A DNA stretch of 64,000 nt from Ceriagrion tenellum (taxonomy: Eukaryota > Arthropoda > Insecta > Odonata > Coenagrionidae). Shown here one piece after another: positions 1 through 12,000 of this stretch. A model generated the notes under the pieces. That model had not been told where the DNA came from. It saw only the letters and a list, made by a program, of their open reading frames with translations, and did no database searches. The translations under genes were made by a program, and so were the position numbers. The number at the start of each line of letters is the position of its first letter. The stretch's first letter is position 1. The stretch spans positions 99,638,697 through 99,702,696 of the forward strand of contig OY720643.1 of NCBI GenBank assembly GCA_963169105.1. The letters run 5' to 3'.

Positions 1-1635
1 TATAGGATTAATGCAGATAAGTTATTGCATTTACTTTCACATAGCTATTTTCTTACACAAAATGTTTCACTCGTTTATATCAACATTTAATTTTTATTGT
101 ACCGGCCCAGATTTTGATGGGTAACCGTCACTTTCACAGTGTTAAAGACCGCAAATGAATTCATTAATATGATCTATGCCATCTCAAAGGGCGTATATCT
201 CTTTTTCCCGTCTACGTTAGTCCTAGGGATATAGCTCGGGGTCAAGATAAAATACTGCTTGCCTCACTTTAGCTCGTCTCATCTAAATTTACTTAGCTGA
301 CTGGTAGCCTGCGAGTCTCTAGCGGCTTCCTACCTCGCCATTTCATCACATCAGCCGCGTGACACTTCGCTTTATCCTAACAAAACCTGCAGATGCCATT
401 TGCATTTCATTTACTAGATTAATTTAACCTTTCTTTAATTGAATGTGTCACGCACAATTGATTAAAAATGTTTGAAGGACTTAAAAAGCTGGAAACCGGG
501 AATTTGTACGGCAATATTGGAAGTCAGACATTGATTCATTCATGTACATAAAAGCCGGCAAGTTTTATCGCACTTTTATCCAAATATTAAACGATTCATT
601 CCCCTAAAACGTAAAAAAAGACATTTTCCCTTCGCATAGTAGACATGCATTAAGAATATTACTCATATTTCACTGGTATGATTCACAGCAAAGTATCTGA
701 GAAACAAAAATATATTATCCGTTTATGTATATGTTTCAGACGCTGGGCTTAACATCGTCCTTTTAGAGTGCATAAAAACTTAAAAAAAGAATCACTTGCC
801 ACCAAACTATATCTCAAAGATTTGACGTCACCTCACATGACACCCGGCGTACCTCCTCTTTCTTTTCTGCGCACTAAAAAAAAAATAAAACTATAATGGG
901 TATTAAGCTTTTATCTGGAAAAGTGTAACGATTATTTTTGTCAGTTCAGGACCTTCGACACGAGTGGAGATTACCATGGACACGCATGGAACTTCAGGCA
1001 GCCCCAACAATTTCCGACGCCATCTACCTGATCTGAGGCCCCCGAGCATGCGTAAAATGTTTACATAGCAATATTTTCGCTATACAATATTTTGTGACTA
1101 TGTGATTTACGCAATGTATATTTAAGAACAAGAGAGCACGGGAAATCTTCAGTTCGCGTTCATGTGAGCCACGTGTTATTCGGAATCCGTGTTTTAAAGG
1201 GGTTGCAGGTGCTTCGAGGCCCAGAAAGGAAAGTCACCGGGTTCGTTCGGAACCCTTTAATGTGCCCTCCTTTCACAGGGAGGCTTGCCAAGGACGGATT
1301 TAGAACACGTCTCTACAACGATTGGAGAGAGAGGGAGAACAAGAACTGCTGAATCGCTATAGAGGAAGGAAAAGTCGGAAACTTCCTCCCACTCGTCTCG
1401 AGGTACAGGCGTTTATCCTCCTGCTTTACGATGCCACACCCTCCTTTCCCCTTAGCACGTACATGGAGAGCAGTAAATTCACCACCCACCTTCAAGCATC
1501 AAACCACCATTCTATCCGGTAGACAGCGGCTTTATTTTCTGGTACAATAATTGACCATTCCCTATGGTAGGGTAGAAGAAGTACATGAACTTTTACGTAC
1601 CAAACACACCATTCCCATTCTACACATAAACACAT
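1..1635. other. Non-coding sequence, no gene recognised
   Basis: AT-rich sequence with only short open frames (62-66 codons) that have no recognisable domain. The right half (about 1240-1520) is somewhat GC-richer. If the receptor gene to the right continues leftwards on the minus strand this stretch would be intron, but I found no exon resembling a GPS motif or a membrane helix. Confidence 0.5.
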
Positions 1636-1723
1636 TACCCTGCGAGCCACCTGGAGGGTGTCTGGCAGGCGGTGATTTACCAAGAACACACACTATAGTG
1701 TAGAAGAAACTTTCACCAGCATG
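1636..1723 (-). repeat. Isolated 3'-end module of a jockey/CR1-like LINE (or a SINE sharing it)
   Basis: Read on the minus strand, this contains CTGCCAGACACC followed by AGGTGGCTCGCAGGG, preceded by a GTGAAAGTTTC block. A related module lies at the 3' end of the jockey-like LINE near 28994-29035, and another isolated copy is at 62730-62792, where the GTGAAAGTT block is also present. I infer that these are copies of a LINE 3' untranslated end, or of a SINE that borrowed it. No coding part is attached here. Confidence 0.5.
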
Positions 1724-1970
1724 AAGTACACTATAGAACAACATGAACTAAACAATACACGAATAACACTACAAATGACAAATAAACTATTGAATTCAGT
1801 TATAATACAAATACTAAAGCGAAATACACGAGTCATTCTGGTATCATGCAAAACAAAATTTTAGTACTACGTGGAAGATTTATAAACAAATGTTTGGGCG
1901 ATACATCAGCTATACTGTCTGTCGACTAACCAACTGTAAAGTCTCATAGGCAGCCATTATAGTCTCTTTT

Positions 1971-1987
1971 CATCATCATCATCATCA
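1971..1987 (-). repeat. (GAT)n tail of the LINE
   Basis: A pure CAT/ATG trinucleotide run directly follows the 3' end of the LINE on the minus strand. A matching GAT run ends the LINE copy at 45.5 kb, so this is most simply the simple-repeat tail typical of RTE-like elements. Confidence 0.6.
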
Positions 1988-2079
1988 ACGTAGATCTTTA
2001 CTAAGACAAGTTCCAGCTGAACTCCAAACTTCTCTATTTTGCGCCCACATTTTCACCTCTTGGTAACTCCTGTTCTCCC

Positions 2080-2760
2080 TCAAATCCGGCAACATATCAA
2101 ATTTTCTTCTTCCTTTCTTGCATTTACTTTCGCTTTTCCTTCCATTATCTTACTCAGGAGGCAGTCATGCCTCATAACATGCCCCAACCAGTTTGCCTTC
2201 CTTCTTCTTGTTGCATTCATGGTTGATCTTTTCTCGTCAATCCTTTCTAAAACTGGGTCATTCCTCAACTTGTACGTCCACGTCACTCTCATCATCCTTC
2301 TCCATAACCACATTTCAAAACTTTCAAGATACTTCACTTCCTTTTTCTTATAGGTCCAAGTTTCTGATCTATAGAGGACCACGCTCCATACAAAGCATTT
2401 AGCAAATCTGTTCCTTAGGGTAATAGGTATTTTATTGGCAGTTAATAGAGCCTGTGGTTTTTCAAAGGCTTTCTTTCCCATGGATATTCTACTCTTGATT
2501 TCCTGAGTAGAGTTTCCATCTTTATTTATCAGGTACCAACGTATCTGAAAGATTCTACTTGTTTTAGTCTCTGACCTTACACTATGATATTGATATCGCC
2601 TTCTTTCTTCCCAATCCTCATAACCTTTGTTTTATTAACATTTATTTTCATTCCGTACATTTATCCAGTCATATATATGCTTTCCATGTTTTCTTTAGCT
2701 CTTTTTCTGTCTCTGCCACAATCGCTTGATCGTCAGCATATTTAATAGTTTTTATTTTTA
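2080..2760 (-). pseudogene. LINE reverse transcriptase C-terminal remnant
   Basis: Decayed coding sequence of a non-LTR reverse transcriptase. The catalytic YADD box is at 2729-2740 in the context IKYADDQAIVAETEKEL and is followed by a stop soon after. Another frame (2080-2481) holds the C-terminal domain, with the hallmarks ETWT, LESFEMWLWRRMMR and NWLGHVMRHD. These features are known from RTE-like and related endonuclease-type LINEs. Several frame changes and stops show that it is dead. It is the 3' half of the deletion derivative spanning 1971-3130. Confidence 0.75.
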
Positions 2761-3130
2761 CTCCTCCAACATTTACCCTTCTTGCCTTCTTTATTCATGT
2801 TCATAGATTTGGATAGGATCATCCAAGGGGGTTGGGATATCACGGAGATCTTTAATGGAACGGTTTCCCCTTGCCTTTTCCATCTTGCTGCCATTGGTCT
2901 TGGGAGACGCACCTGCCTTTCTCTTGTCAACGGTGGGAAAAACGACATTTGAAACCTAGCATTTATGTAGTCATTTTCCCTAATTATATCATCAAGATCT
3001 GATCTACCGTTGTATGTCGGAGTTCGCACGGCATTAATAACTCCGTCAGAGAGGAGTTTGTTCAAGAAGGTTCGGGATAGGCGCCGTAAGAAAAATGTCA
3101 AACTCTCGGTGATAGGCCCGTGTACATGAC

Positions 3131-6100
3131 TGCCTTGATTATTTCCGCTAAAGCAGCCTACCCATGCATACTTCTTCGCTTCAGTTACACTCATACTTCT
3201 TTTCACAGCTTAAGTATTTTTAGTTTGACTAGCTTCGGTGGCTACGGTCATTTCTCACTGTTCGACACTCGCAGACAAGGAGAACAGCACAGAGAAGAAT
3301 TGGAGCTTTGTTTTATACGTGCTTTTATTGATACTCCTAATTATCCGTCATTTAAGTTTAATTTCCACCTCCACGGCGTTAGACTTTGAAAATCGGCTTG
3401 GATTCTCATTATGTCACTACCACACCTTTGTGAACTTATCTTGCTCCAACCAAATGTTGTACCTGGCTCATACTCGTTCTTAACAGTACAATTATAGATC
3501 CTTTTTAAAAGTATCTTCCACCAAATTCACATTATTTTCTTGACCTACCTATCCTTTGCATAACATATACTCCTCTACCATAAATCTGCAAAATACTTCG
3601 TCTCTATTCCATTCTTTTGACAAGGTCAGACCAAGCTGAACGTTCCTTCATTTACTTTTATTACCGGTGAACCCATTATTCATAATTTATTCATCCATTC
3701 ACTCCAAACTATCACTTCTGCTTCAACTGGAAACATTTCTCAGGTACACTGGATTTACTCTACATTTATGCTCATCCTGGCATAGCCAAGTATCACTGCC
3801 ATACATTTAAATTGGGAATGTGCTCTTTTAAAAACTGCAAGGTTAGATTCTTATTCCTACAGGAAGATTAATTCAATGCACAGAAATATACACTATTTCT
3901 TGAATGAATCAAACTTGTACACTCTTCACTGTACACACTTCATTTTAAAACACGCCACCCAATCATTTTCCTAAGTTTCAAGCTGTTAACAAGTGGTTAA
4001 ATAAAAATAACACAAATATGCACAAACCTTATGGGTTTATGAATACTAAAATGAGGTGAATATATGCATTTCATTCATCTCAATTTATTCCTTTATAATG
4101 GGCCATAGAAGGGAGTAGCAGACAGGGACCTTGGGTTTGTGAAATTTGGCAAAGAGTTGAATATGGACAGTAGCACTGCGTGGCGCAGTAACATGGACTT
4201 CGAGGAAAGAGGAAGAGAAGAGAATTTGATTAATTTATGACAAAACCATAATTAGGAACTTTTCATCAGACCTCAGATACACAACGTCCATGCAGCAAGC
4301 GAATTCAAAGTAACCTTCAACACTACTAAGCAGTGATCCGACCACATGAACGTTTTTTTGGGTTTTTTATGGTTTTTTTCCAAATTAGGATGCGCGGCAA
4401 AATGGTAGGGGTGTATCAGTCCAACAACCATGGTATTCATATTTCAGAGAGCAAACGGATAAAAAATTTAAATGGTTGATGAAAAGCCCCATTTTAGGAT
4501 GCGGAGGACGAGTGCATTACAAAATTTTTATGTAATATATTATCGCTAACTACATAGTCAAATGACTAATGTGAGGCGAAATTGAGACTCTCAAGAGTGG
4601 TTTTATATTTATTACTTAGATATTCTCTCCGTATCAAATGAATGAATCAAACTTGTCAGTCAATATTTTCTCCAGCGTTAATTGAGTCCTGACAGTGTGA
4701 TTAAATACAATAAACCCAAATCATTGCTGAACTATAATTTAACGAAAAGACTTTGTCATCTTGCAGCTGGCATTAACCTGCTATTGAGATACCGGGCCTA
4801 AAGAGTCCACTTTTCCGACAAATCTCTAGTCACAACGCAGCGCAACACAGCTATTCTAGCTACATAAGCTATTCATAAATACCATAAAAATAAATAAAAT
4901 GTGGAGAGAAAATAGAATAGTAGTGTCTATTTCACAGAAAAAAACCTTCACCTTAACGAATCAAACGGCAGCCTTTACTGAGTCAAAAGAAATTTTGCAA
5001 TCATGTTTTGCATCACCTAAAGTCCCATACGACTCAAAGTATACGCAATGTACAGGAACAGCTGAGTGAGGACGATGGAAATATTTATAATGAGGTTGTG
5101 CAGGCATGAATGCCGGAGTATCGGGCAACAGGGAAAGAAAACAGTCAAAAGATCAGAAGGGAGCGCCGATATATACGTACGTTGAATGCGGGAGGAAACG
5201 TATCACGGACTTAAAATCATGCAATCGATAAGTTGCTGCACGAGGGATAAGGTTATAGAAGAGAGACTGTCTGCCGTGGTGGCGGAATGCGTAAATTTTA
5301 TCGAACTGGAAAGGATCTTTGACGTGAAGAGAGAGTAGGGGGGCCAATAAAAGTAGCAACATACACCGCGTCCCTCACTTTCACTTTCTGCTGTCGAAAG
5401 CGGTGGCAGGCGAGAATGTTCAATTCGATTCCTTGAATAGTAATTCGTAGCGACTTTATCCCGTATTTATTCATTCTTTTTTTGGACCGTTCGATTTCGG
5501 CGGTCGCTTTATTTTCGCGACATTATTTGCCGCGGCTGGGACAGGCAAGACAATAAAAGAAACATGGAATCGAAATACAGTACGTTTTTAAATTTTGCTC
5601 CCCACGTTCCTCTTTGATTAAATCTCGGACTGGTAATATATTTTAGTGCACGATAATTCGCGGCTGGGAATTTTGAGATTGATAAAAGCGAATTCCGTCA
5701 CCAATCCAAATCCTATTTAATCTTATTTTCAAATTTATACCGCATTGCGTAGATTGCAGGACACGCCAGATCGTTAAAATTTGTACGGCAGCCTCAATGC
5801 AGCGTCTTCGTGTCGATGACGAGCAACAAGATTGGCCTTGCTATAGGGACACGCGAAAATGTCCAAATTCTAATTAAAGGATATTAAAATGATAGAGCAA
5901 TGCATGCACAGCAAATGCGTACTTAACCACTGTACTAAAAGTTACCTTTATATGTCACCGTACTGTCTGCACAATAATACATATATCCTTGCAAGTAAGT
6001 ACCATGGAATTGAAAGTTTTCTCTTCTTTCAACTTCTTTTCACCTACTTCCAAAACGAGCAAATTTGTAACGGAATGCCAACATTATGATGCATATTGAC

Positions 6101-6713
6101 TAAAATATCTCATGGGATCACACATGCAAATACCTACCTTGGGTTAATGCGTAAAAGAAAGGTATTTACATAGTCCAGGCAGCATTTAGGCATGTAAGCG
6201 CTACACATTACAAGATACCTCTCAGAAGTTCTTATTCTTATACATTCTGTAACTAATAATAGCTGAATTTACTGCATTCACATCAAGGTGCTATAGAATG
6301 TATCCATATGTATGTCAGAGAAAATACTCACCCTGCTCTGATTGACCATGAACTCATGCCAATAGTGAATATCAAGCCCTACAGATGCAAAGAAAGACCA
6401 ACCTTCTTTATGAATTTTATCCATGTAAAATGAAATCACATGGTAACTATGAAAACGGATAATCTGAGATTATGACTATTTTACCATATATTCTACCATT
6501 TTAATGCTTCCTTAATGTCACTCAAGAGGCTACGCACCTCAAGTAACATTTCGTTCCGCGTATAGGTGTTCCTTAAGCTATTGGACGAGCTCGACTAAAA
6601 TAAAGCCGCTAAGGCAGAAAAATGTTTTCAATGATTAAAATAAAAATTGTCCACAAACCAGACTAACTACCTCGCATCCTTGACGCACCACAGCGGTCCT
6701 TAAGCTAAATTAC
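3131..6713. other. Non-coding stretch, possibly intron of the receptor gene
   Basis: No exon could be identified. The region 3500-3850, read on the minus strand, has a weak resemblance (MYGSDTW followed by a charged stretch) to the C-terminal tail of LINE reverse transcriptases, too decayed to call. The block 5380-5700 is less AT-rich, with several CG-containing words, and could be regulatory. The remaining receptor exons (end of GAIN, GPS, 7TM) were looked for on the minus strand and not seen, so they are either short and missed or beyond position 1. Confidence 0.4.
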
Positions 6714-6960
6714 CTCCAGGCATTCCCTTTCGCGAAACATAGGGTCAAAACTCCTTCACCGCCTCCATCAACTCCGCAAGCTAGAGACTTCCACCCAGGA
6801 GATAGGAAGGAAGGAAGAGTGGCCGAAAATACAACATTTATGACGGCACCGCACACCAAAATTCCTCCCTGATCAAACTCCCTGGCCATGCATTGCTTAA
6901 AACCCACGCTGGCCGCCACAGGATTCCCAAAAATCTCGACATCCCCCACGGGGAAGGATG
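6714..6960 (-). CDS. ADGRA3: Adhesion GPCR subfamily A, probable GAIN-domain exon
   Basis: Candidate coding exon of the same minus-strand gene as 8641-9012. It runs from an acceptor CAG at 6963-6961, preceded by a pyrimidine-rich tract, to a donor GAG|GTAATT at 6714/6713. It holds 81 full codons, with two bases left over at each end (acceptor phase 1, donor phase 2). The peptide has the paired cysteines of the C-terminal GAIN beta-sandwich (GFKQC ... ILVCG), then a VVFSATLPSFLS strand and a final VLTLCFAKGNAW strand. These resemble the family's 'LPPSLFSP' and 'L.LIAFRNGKLF' strands; that is comparison from memory, not a computed alignment. In this family the GAIN domain sits just outside the membrane before the GPS and the seven helices. 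The phase does not match the exon at 8641, so one exon of length 3n+1 is probably missing between them. Confidence 0.55.
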
Positions 6961-8066
6961 CTGACCCGCAGAGGATGATGGGAACAGGGCAAAGAAGGAT
7001 GAGAAGAAGCCAAGAGCAACAAGAGAGATATGAGTCTAGCTGGCATCAGTCGTTGGCGTGTGTAGCACAACATTATGGAGGGGATGAAGGCGAATACTAA
7101 AGGCAGGACGTTTTTGCTTTCCTTTTTGATTTATTTATTAAATCAAAACTATGTTTATAACTAACGGGCGTACGCGTATGTATTTAGAAACAAAAAATTC
7201 CGTATTTTTGAATGCTATTGGTTTCCATACCCTTCGACAAATTCGATCCAAAGTTAGCACACATGTTCCTCAGTATCGTGAAGAATTAAAAGGCTAAATA
7301 CAAAGGGCAGAAGGGCCCCCGGAGCGCCAACGTTGGCCCTTTTCTTAAACAAATTTTACTTTCATGAGGAAAGCATTGGTTTCGAAACATATGATTATTA
7401 TTTCTATTTTTAACTACTCGCATTCAAGGCACAGGCTTGGAATTATTACTATAGGATAACTGACGGGACTATGCTTTTTCCTTGAGTTTGATTTGCAAAA
7501 TGGCTTCGTTTTTGTCTAAAATTTGAGTTTTAAATTCTCCATCATTCCACTATTTCAATCAAGATACAAAACTTGTATTTGCTTAGACCGCAGCATAGGA
7601 TGGAAAGATGATCTATGCCTGAGCAACTTATTGATCGGGTTATAGAACCAAAGAAACGGTTCTACAGCAAGTTTTAGGGAACCGCCTTCTAGGTTACTAT
7701 AACATGAACAAGACCCATTTTGATGGCTCCAACAGGTAGGAGAATTTCTTACTGTCTAAAATGAAACTCGAGTTACAATGAATATACACGCAAATAACTC
7801 AGAAAATAGATAATTTTATGTTAACACAAGAATAGATTCAATACGCTCAAAAAATTATATGAATGTCTGTCCAACGACACAAAATTAATCTGGAAGAAAT
7901 TCTGTAACGATAATCAACAACTTCAATCACCATTAAATTTTTGCGAATTTCATGGCTCGGTCTATGGCATATCATAAGTGATTTGATACTATTTTTGATA
8001 AATTTTCACAGGCTATTCACAAGATTGTGTTATAACTAGAATCTGTCGCTTATAGAGAGATAGCAT

Positions 8067-8160
8067 CCATGGATCTCCTGGCATTCGGAAATACAACATA
8101 AGCCAGTTCAAGTATTCTTAGTTATCAGCTCACGTAGAAGAACACCCAGAAAAACAACGT
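8067..8160. repeat. 94-bp local duplicate, copy 1
   Basis: Similar to 8532-8625, 465 bp downstream, without net length change. Shared core words are GGATCTCC, GGCATT, GGAAATACA, AGCCAGTT and a final AAAACAAC. Identity by eye is about three quarters. It could be an old tandem duplication or two copies of a short dispersed repeat. Confidence 0.6.
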
Positions 8161-8531
8161 TAAATGCAAATATTCCGCAAATCAGCAAAATTACCTCTGA
8201 TCGGCTACGTGGCTATGAAATAAATTATTGCAAGTAAAAAAGTAAACCTGAAACTTTCTGTACGTCGCTATCCTTATAGAAACGTGTGAGGCTGCATAAC
8301 ACGAAGGTGATTTTGTAAGCTTCAGTTCCAGTGTGACTTACCTGGAATGGACTACAGTATATTTGTTGCTGTAGCTGTAACACCTACAATGCAATGGGGG
8401 ATGATATCGAGCCAGAAATCAACCTCAAAAATGTCTTACAATTCAAAGAAAAAATCAGGCTTATACCACGGTACAAAAATGGAAAACCTTTTTACACGAG
8501 TCATCCTCTTGCGCTCATTGAAAGGAAGTAA

Positions 8532-8625
8532 CCGTGGATCTCCCGGCATTTGGAAATACAGCATCAGCCAGTTTAGTTATTTGTAGTTATCGGACCACAA
8601 ATAAGGACTGCCGCAAAAACAACAA
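8532..8625. repeat. 94-bp local duplicate, copy 2
   Basis: Second copy of the block at 8067-8160. It lies about 15 bp into the intron beyond the donor site of the exon at 8641-9012, so the duplication reached the immediate 3' flank of that exon. Confidence 0.6.
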
Positions 8626-8640
8626 GGCTCCACTACTCAC

Positions 8641-9012
8641 CAGGAAGCTTTTGATGGCCCTTCGGTGGCGCATTAGAAGATCCACCGCCCGGAAGAAGAT
8701 CGGAGACGCGGCCGCCAACTCGGCCGCTCTGGTCGTGGATCCAAGGGACAGGTATGTGTTCACTTCGGACAGGAGGGCGACCCCCGGCTCCCCCTCCCCA
8801 GGGAGGAGTGGGGGCGGGGGGTAGTAGGATGGTGGAGGAGGTGGCGGGGGCGAGGATGAGGAGGAGGGTGGCTGGGGAGGGGGCGGAGGGGGGAACGGGT
8901 CCCGCATGAGATCCGGGCGGGCTGGGGAGAGGCGCGAGAACAAGAACTCAGAGAACTGCTGCAGCGTGGCCACCGGCGTTGTGGTCTCGTAGCCCAAGGT
9001 GAGCCTCCGGAA
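8641..9012 (-). CDS. ADGRA3: Adhesion GPCR subfamily A, exon with polyproline insertion
   Basis: Exon of 372 bp (124 codons, phase 0 at both ends). The acceptor is TGTTTCAG|TTCCGG and the donor CTTCCTG|GTGAGT. The first 30 residues (FRRLTLGYETTTPVATLQQF...) and the last 50 (LLSEVNTYLSLGS..., FFRAVDLLMRH) look like amphipathic helices, as expected for the start of the GAIN domain that follows the HRM domain. Between them, residues about 38-75 are almost only Pro, Ser, Tyr and Gly, encoded by a C-rich tract. Such an insert is not part of the usual family fold and is probably a disordered extracellular loop. The frame and phase match the exon at 14633-15079. The exon is much more GC-rich than its surroundings. 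Confidence 0.8.
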
Positions 9013-12000
9013 CTGAAACACATGACATGAAGGAGAGAGAGAAAGATCACTATTGGTTCGAAGTGAAGGTGCGACGAGGGCGAGCACTAAAACGAGTCAT
9101 AGAAAGGCGATAGATTTCGAGTACATTATCGCGTATTTAACGGTCACCTAAGCTACAATTGATCTTCTTCAATTAGAATGTACTAAAATGCATGTTAAAA
9201 ATAAAAATGTGCTAAAACAAACGATTTCCGTAAACTGAGAGTCCTTACAAAGAGATGGGCAATCTATTTAAGTGTGCCAGCAAAAATAGGTAAAAACTCT
9301 AACACAAATTTTTCAAATGGAAAATCAAATTTTTACATATAGTATCGGATAAGTTTATAATTTATTCGTAACTGATTATGTAAAATTATATAAACTGACT
9401 GGATGAAGAAATATAGCAATTTTTTAAACAAGAAAATGATATTTGTAGGTAGTTTCACTAGCCTATAGGTACAAATGCAATTTTAAATCATATCACTCCA
9501 AGACACTCTTGCTACTGTCAATACATATAGTCATCATGCTCCGTTATTTTTTTCCATGAAGCTGTCATGATTTTTCCCAAGTGAGTATCACTTTCCCGAA
9601 AGCACCCGATCTAGTAGAAGACATCCGAGTGGTTGAAACACATCAAAACCGGCCGTCACAGAGCACTTACGTTCGATTCACTTGAGTCATAATCTCGATT
9701 GATTTTCCTGCACACCTACCTCCCTTCTTCACCCATACTTCAATAAAATTGCGCCAAATCATACAAAAAGCCAACCACGGAACCTTATAGCACAGGTAAA
9801 TAACGCTTTAGTATCAAGACTGTACAAGCCTTCTTCATGCCTGACTTAAGGCATTTAAATGCGAAATCAAAGCTTCATATGGTTATATAAAGTGAGAGCG
9901 GCTCAGTGCAATAATGCTAATTTTGAGAAACTTCCCCCATCGTAAGATACGCATTAGTTTACACACCAGCATCCTTTTTTCAATCCAACATCTGAGGCGT
10001 ATGGTATTACTAAAACAAACACTTGGTACATAGCTAAATTTGAGCTTTCTCTCGTTATCCCAGGAAAAAAATTTCACAATCTCAGCGCCATTTTAAAATG
10101 GTCTTCGTAGGCAGTGAATAAGGCAGTAGGCAGGAAATAAGTATGACTCAGTTGTTATAAATGTTACGATTTCACATTCCAAAATACAGCCTTCCAACAA
10201 AAATTAAAGATTTGGCTGAAGACTTTCCCTGAATTTGTTTTGAGCTGCTCTGGACTCGAGAGTCACTCGTTCCAGATATTCTGAAAACTTTCAACATCAC
10301 ATCAAAATATAACATCAAAATATAACATCTTTAATATGTGTTTTATAAACTGAGATGAAAATTAAATTGAGTTTCCACGCTAGTGTTGCTGTGATTCTGC
10401 CTCGAAATTGGTAGATTTTAACATGGTCTCTTATGGATATTACTCATATTACAGCAGAAAAACGTTAAATTGAACGAGATTGCATATTCAAGCTTTACAT
10501 TAAGCTCTTTATAAGAAGAAAATGTAATGGAAAATAGAATAAAACACAATATAGACATCTTATCAAATATTTTTTTAAGTTATCAGGGAATTACTACCGT
10601 AATCGAAGACAAAATGCGGTAGTTCCATGCAAATGACGACGCAGTTGATTACGACGGTTGGGAAAAAGTGGTCATTAAAATAATATTAAAGGAATAATCT
10701 GCAAATTTTGTGTATTAATTTTGGTTTTCAATAGGTAAACCATTTCACCAAAGAGAGCGGGATATTTTAAAATGTATGAATAAAAATGTGTATATCAGTA
10801 TCTGTCTTGACTCACAGAGTCAAGCAAGAGCCACTTTAATTAAGTTCATTCCGTTTAAAAGACAATATGATTTAAAAAGGATAGGATCAGAAGGCGATAT
10901 ATATGGTATTACGAAATTGTTCATCACCAAGGAATGAAATTCGTCGAGACATTCATTTTTTTGACCCGGATGTCCCAATAGCAGTGTAAATGGCAATTTT
11001 GACGGGGTTTTAAGAGAACTAGGTGTTTGCGTCTAGTGATCCGAGCTGTTTAGCGTAAATAACTATCTATTTGAGGACTGGCTTAGACCAGAGGAGATGT
11101 TAATAAGTGGAATATTCATAATGTTAAATCGGTATTTTAGATAAAACTCGGAATGTTTCAATAGGTAACATAATTCTCCTTCGATGTTTTTCTCCCTTCT
11201 ATATGAATTTGGAATTTACATAAATACGACACAATGAATTTTTAATTACTCGCTACAGGCTGGCACTCCCATTGGTATCGTTAACTTATGTGACCGTCAT
11301 TCGCAGCATTAAAATAAACTTCAAGGCGACAAGCATATGATTATCCTCTTTAACATCGCCCAATAACTAGATCCACCCAGGTTGGATCTTTCGCGTCGCT
11401 TCGTGTCAAAAAATCTCGTTTTTTCCTTCGAGTTCAATCAATAGACACCATAAAGACCTAGTTGGGCCAAAGGAAATCGCCGGTTTCGATCGTTGATTGC
11501 AGTTTACATTTTAGCTCTACCCTGTCCAACCACAGATGCCGAGATCGAAAAAGAAATAAAGTCAATCGAAACACACGCCCGAAAATGCCGAATTCTTTTT
11601 TCTGGTGCACGATAGACTACCATCTCCACTATCCCCAGTATATAAATATGTCCCCAGACAGCCGTAGCAGGACGCAAGGAGAAATATTGAAGTGGACGAG
11701 GAGTCTTGGTTGCTGGGTCAAAGGGCAGAAGGACCAAGGTCACAGAAAATCAAACGGTAGTCAAGACATGCAGATGCGCATGGGAGTGTATCAGGAAAAC
11801 TCAAGTGGGACTAAAAAGTGAAAGGCGATATTCCCTACGTGACAACTTCAGAGAGAGCTGATGGGGAGGAGGAGGAAGGGTGGAAAGGGGTGTGACTCGA
11901 CTATTTGCTACAAGCAAGTACGACTCCCCCACCCCGCCCTCCTTTCACTTTTGGAACTGTCATCGGACTCCTTTCACCGGGGCGGCATAACGTTTACATA

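Larger units (their letters stand above)
1971..3130 (-). mobile_element. Internally deleted RTE-like LINE fragment
   Basis: The minus strand carries two ends of a LINE with the middle missing. The 3' part (about 1971-2790) has the reverse-transcriptase YADD box, the thumb/C-terminal region and a (GAT)n tail at 1971-1987. The 5' part (about 2820-3130) resembles the 5' leader of the full-length element at 23.5-26.7 kb: both share a GGCAA-GGGAAACC motif followed by a 'TTAAAGATCT' block. The endonuclease and most of the reverse transcriptase are absent, with the junction near 2790-2820. No target-site duplication was found. The element cannot be active. Confidence 0.7.
6961..8640 (-). other. Intron(s) of the receptor gene, probably hiding one short exon
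   Basis: Sequence between two recognised exons. Because the upstream exon ends in phase 0 and the downstream one begins in phase 1, and about 40-50 residues of the usual GAIN helical part are not accounted for, an unrecognised exon is expected. A textbook donor (CCAG|GTAAGT on the minus strand at 8342/8341) exists, but I could not build a convincing peptide in front of it. The stretch also contains a 94-bp duplicated block. Confidence 0.5.

Noticed and set aside
3500..3850. LINE reverse-transcriptase tail on the minus strand (MYGSDTW...)
   Set aside because: Only a few residues match the expected motif before stops and frame loss; not enough to call an element.
5153..5362. Minus-strand 69-codon frame with a leucine-rich start, considered as a receptor transmembrane exon
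   Set aside because: No further hydrophobic helix, no GPS cysteine/tryptophan pattern and no convincing splice pair.
8302..8342. Possible 42-bp exon ending at the strong donor CCAG|GTAAGT on the minus strand
   Set aside because: The peptide it would add is short, Gln-rich and unlike the GAIN domain, its length (a multiple of 3) does not fix the phase mismatch, and longer versions hit stops.
8534..8824. Plus-strand 96-codon frame ending in a Gly-rich tract
   Set aside because: It is the antisense of the polyproline receptor exon; the minus strand has the splice signals and domain content.
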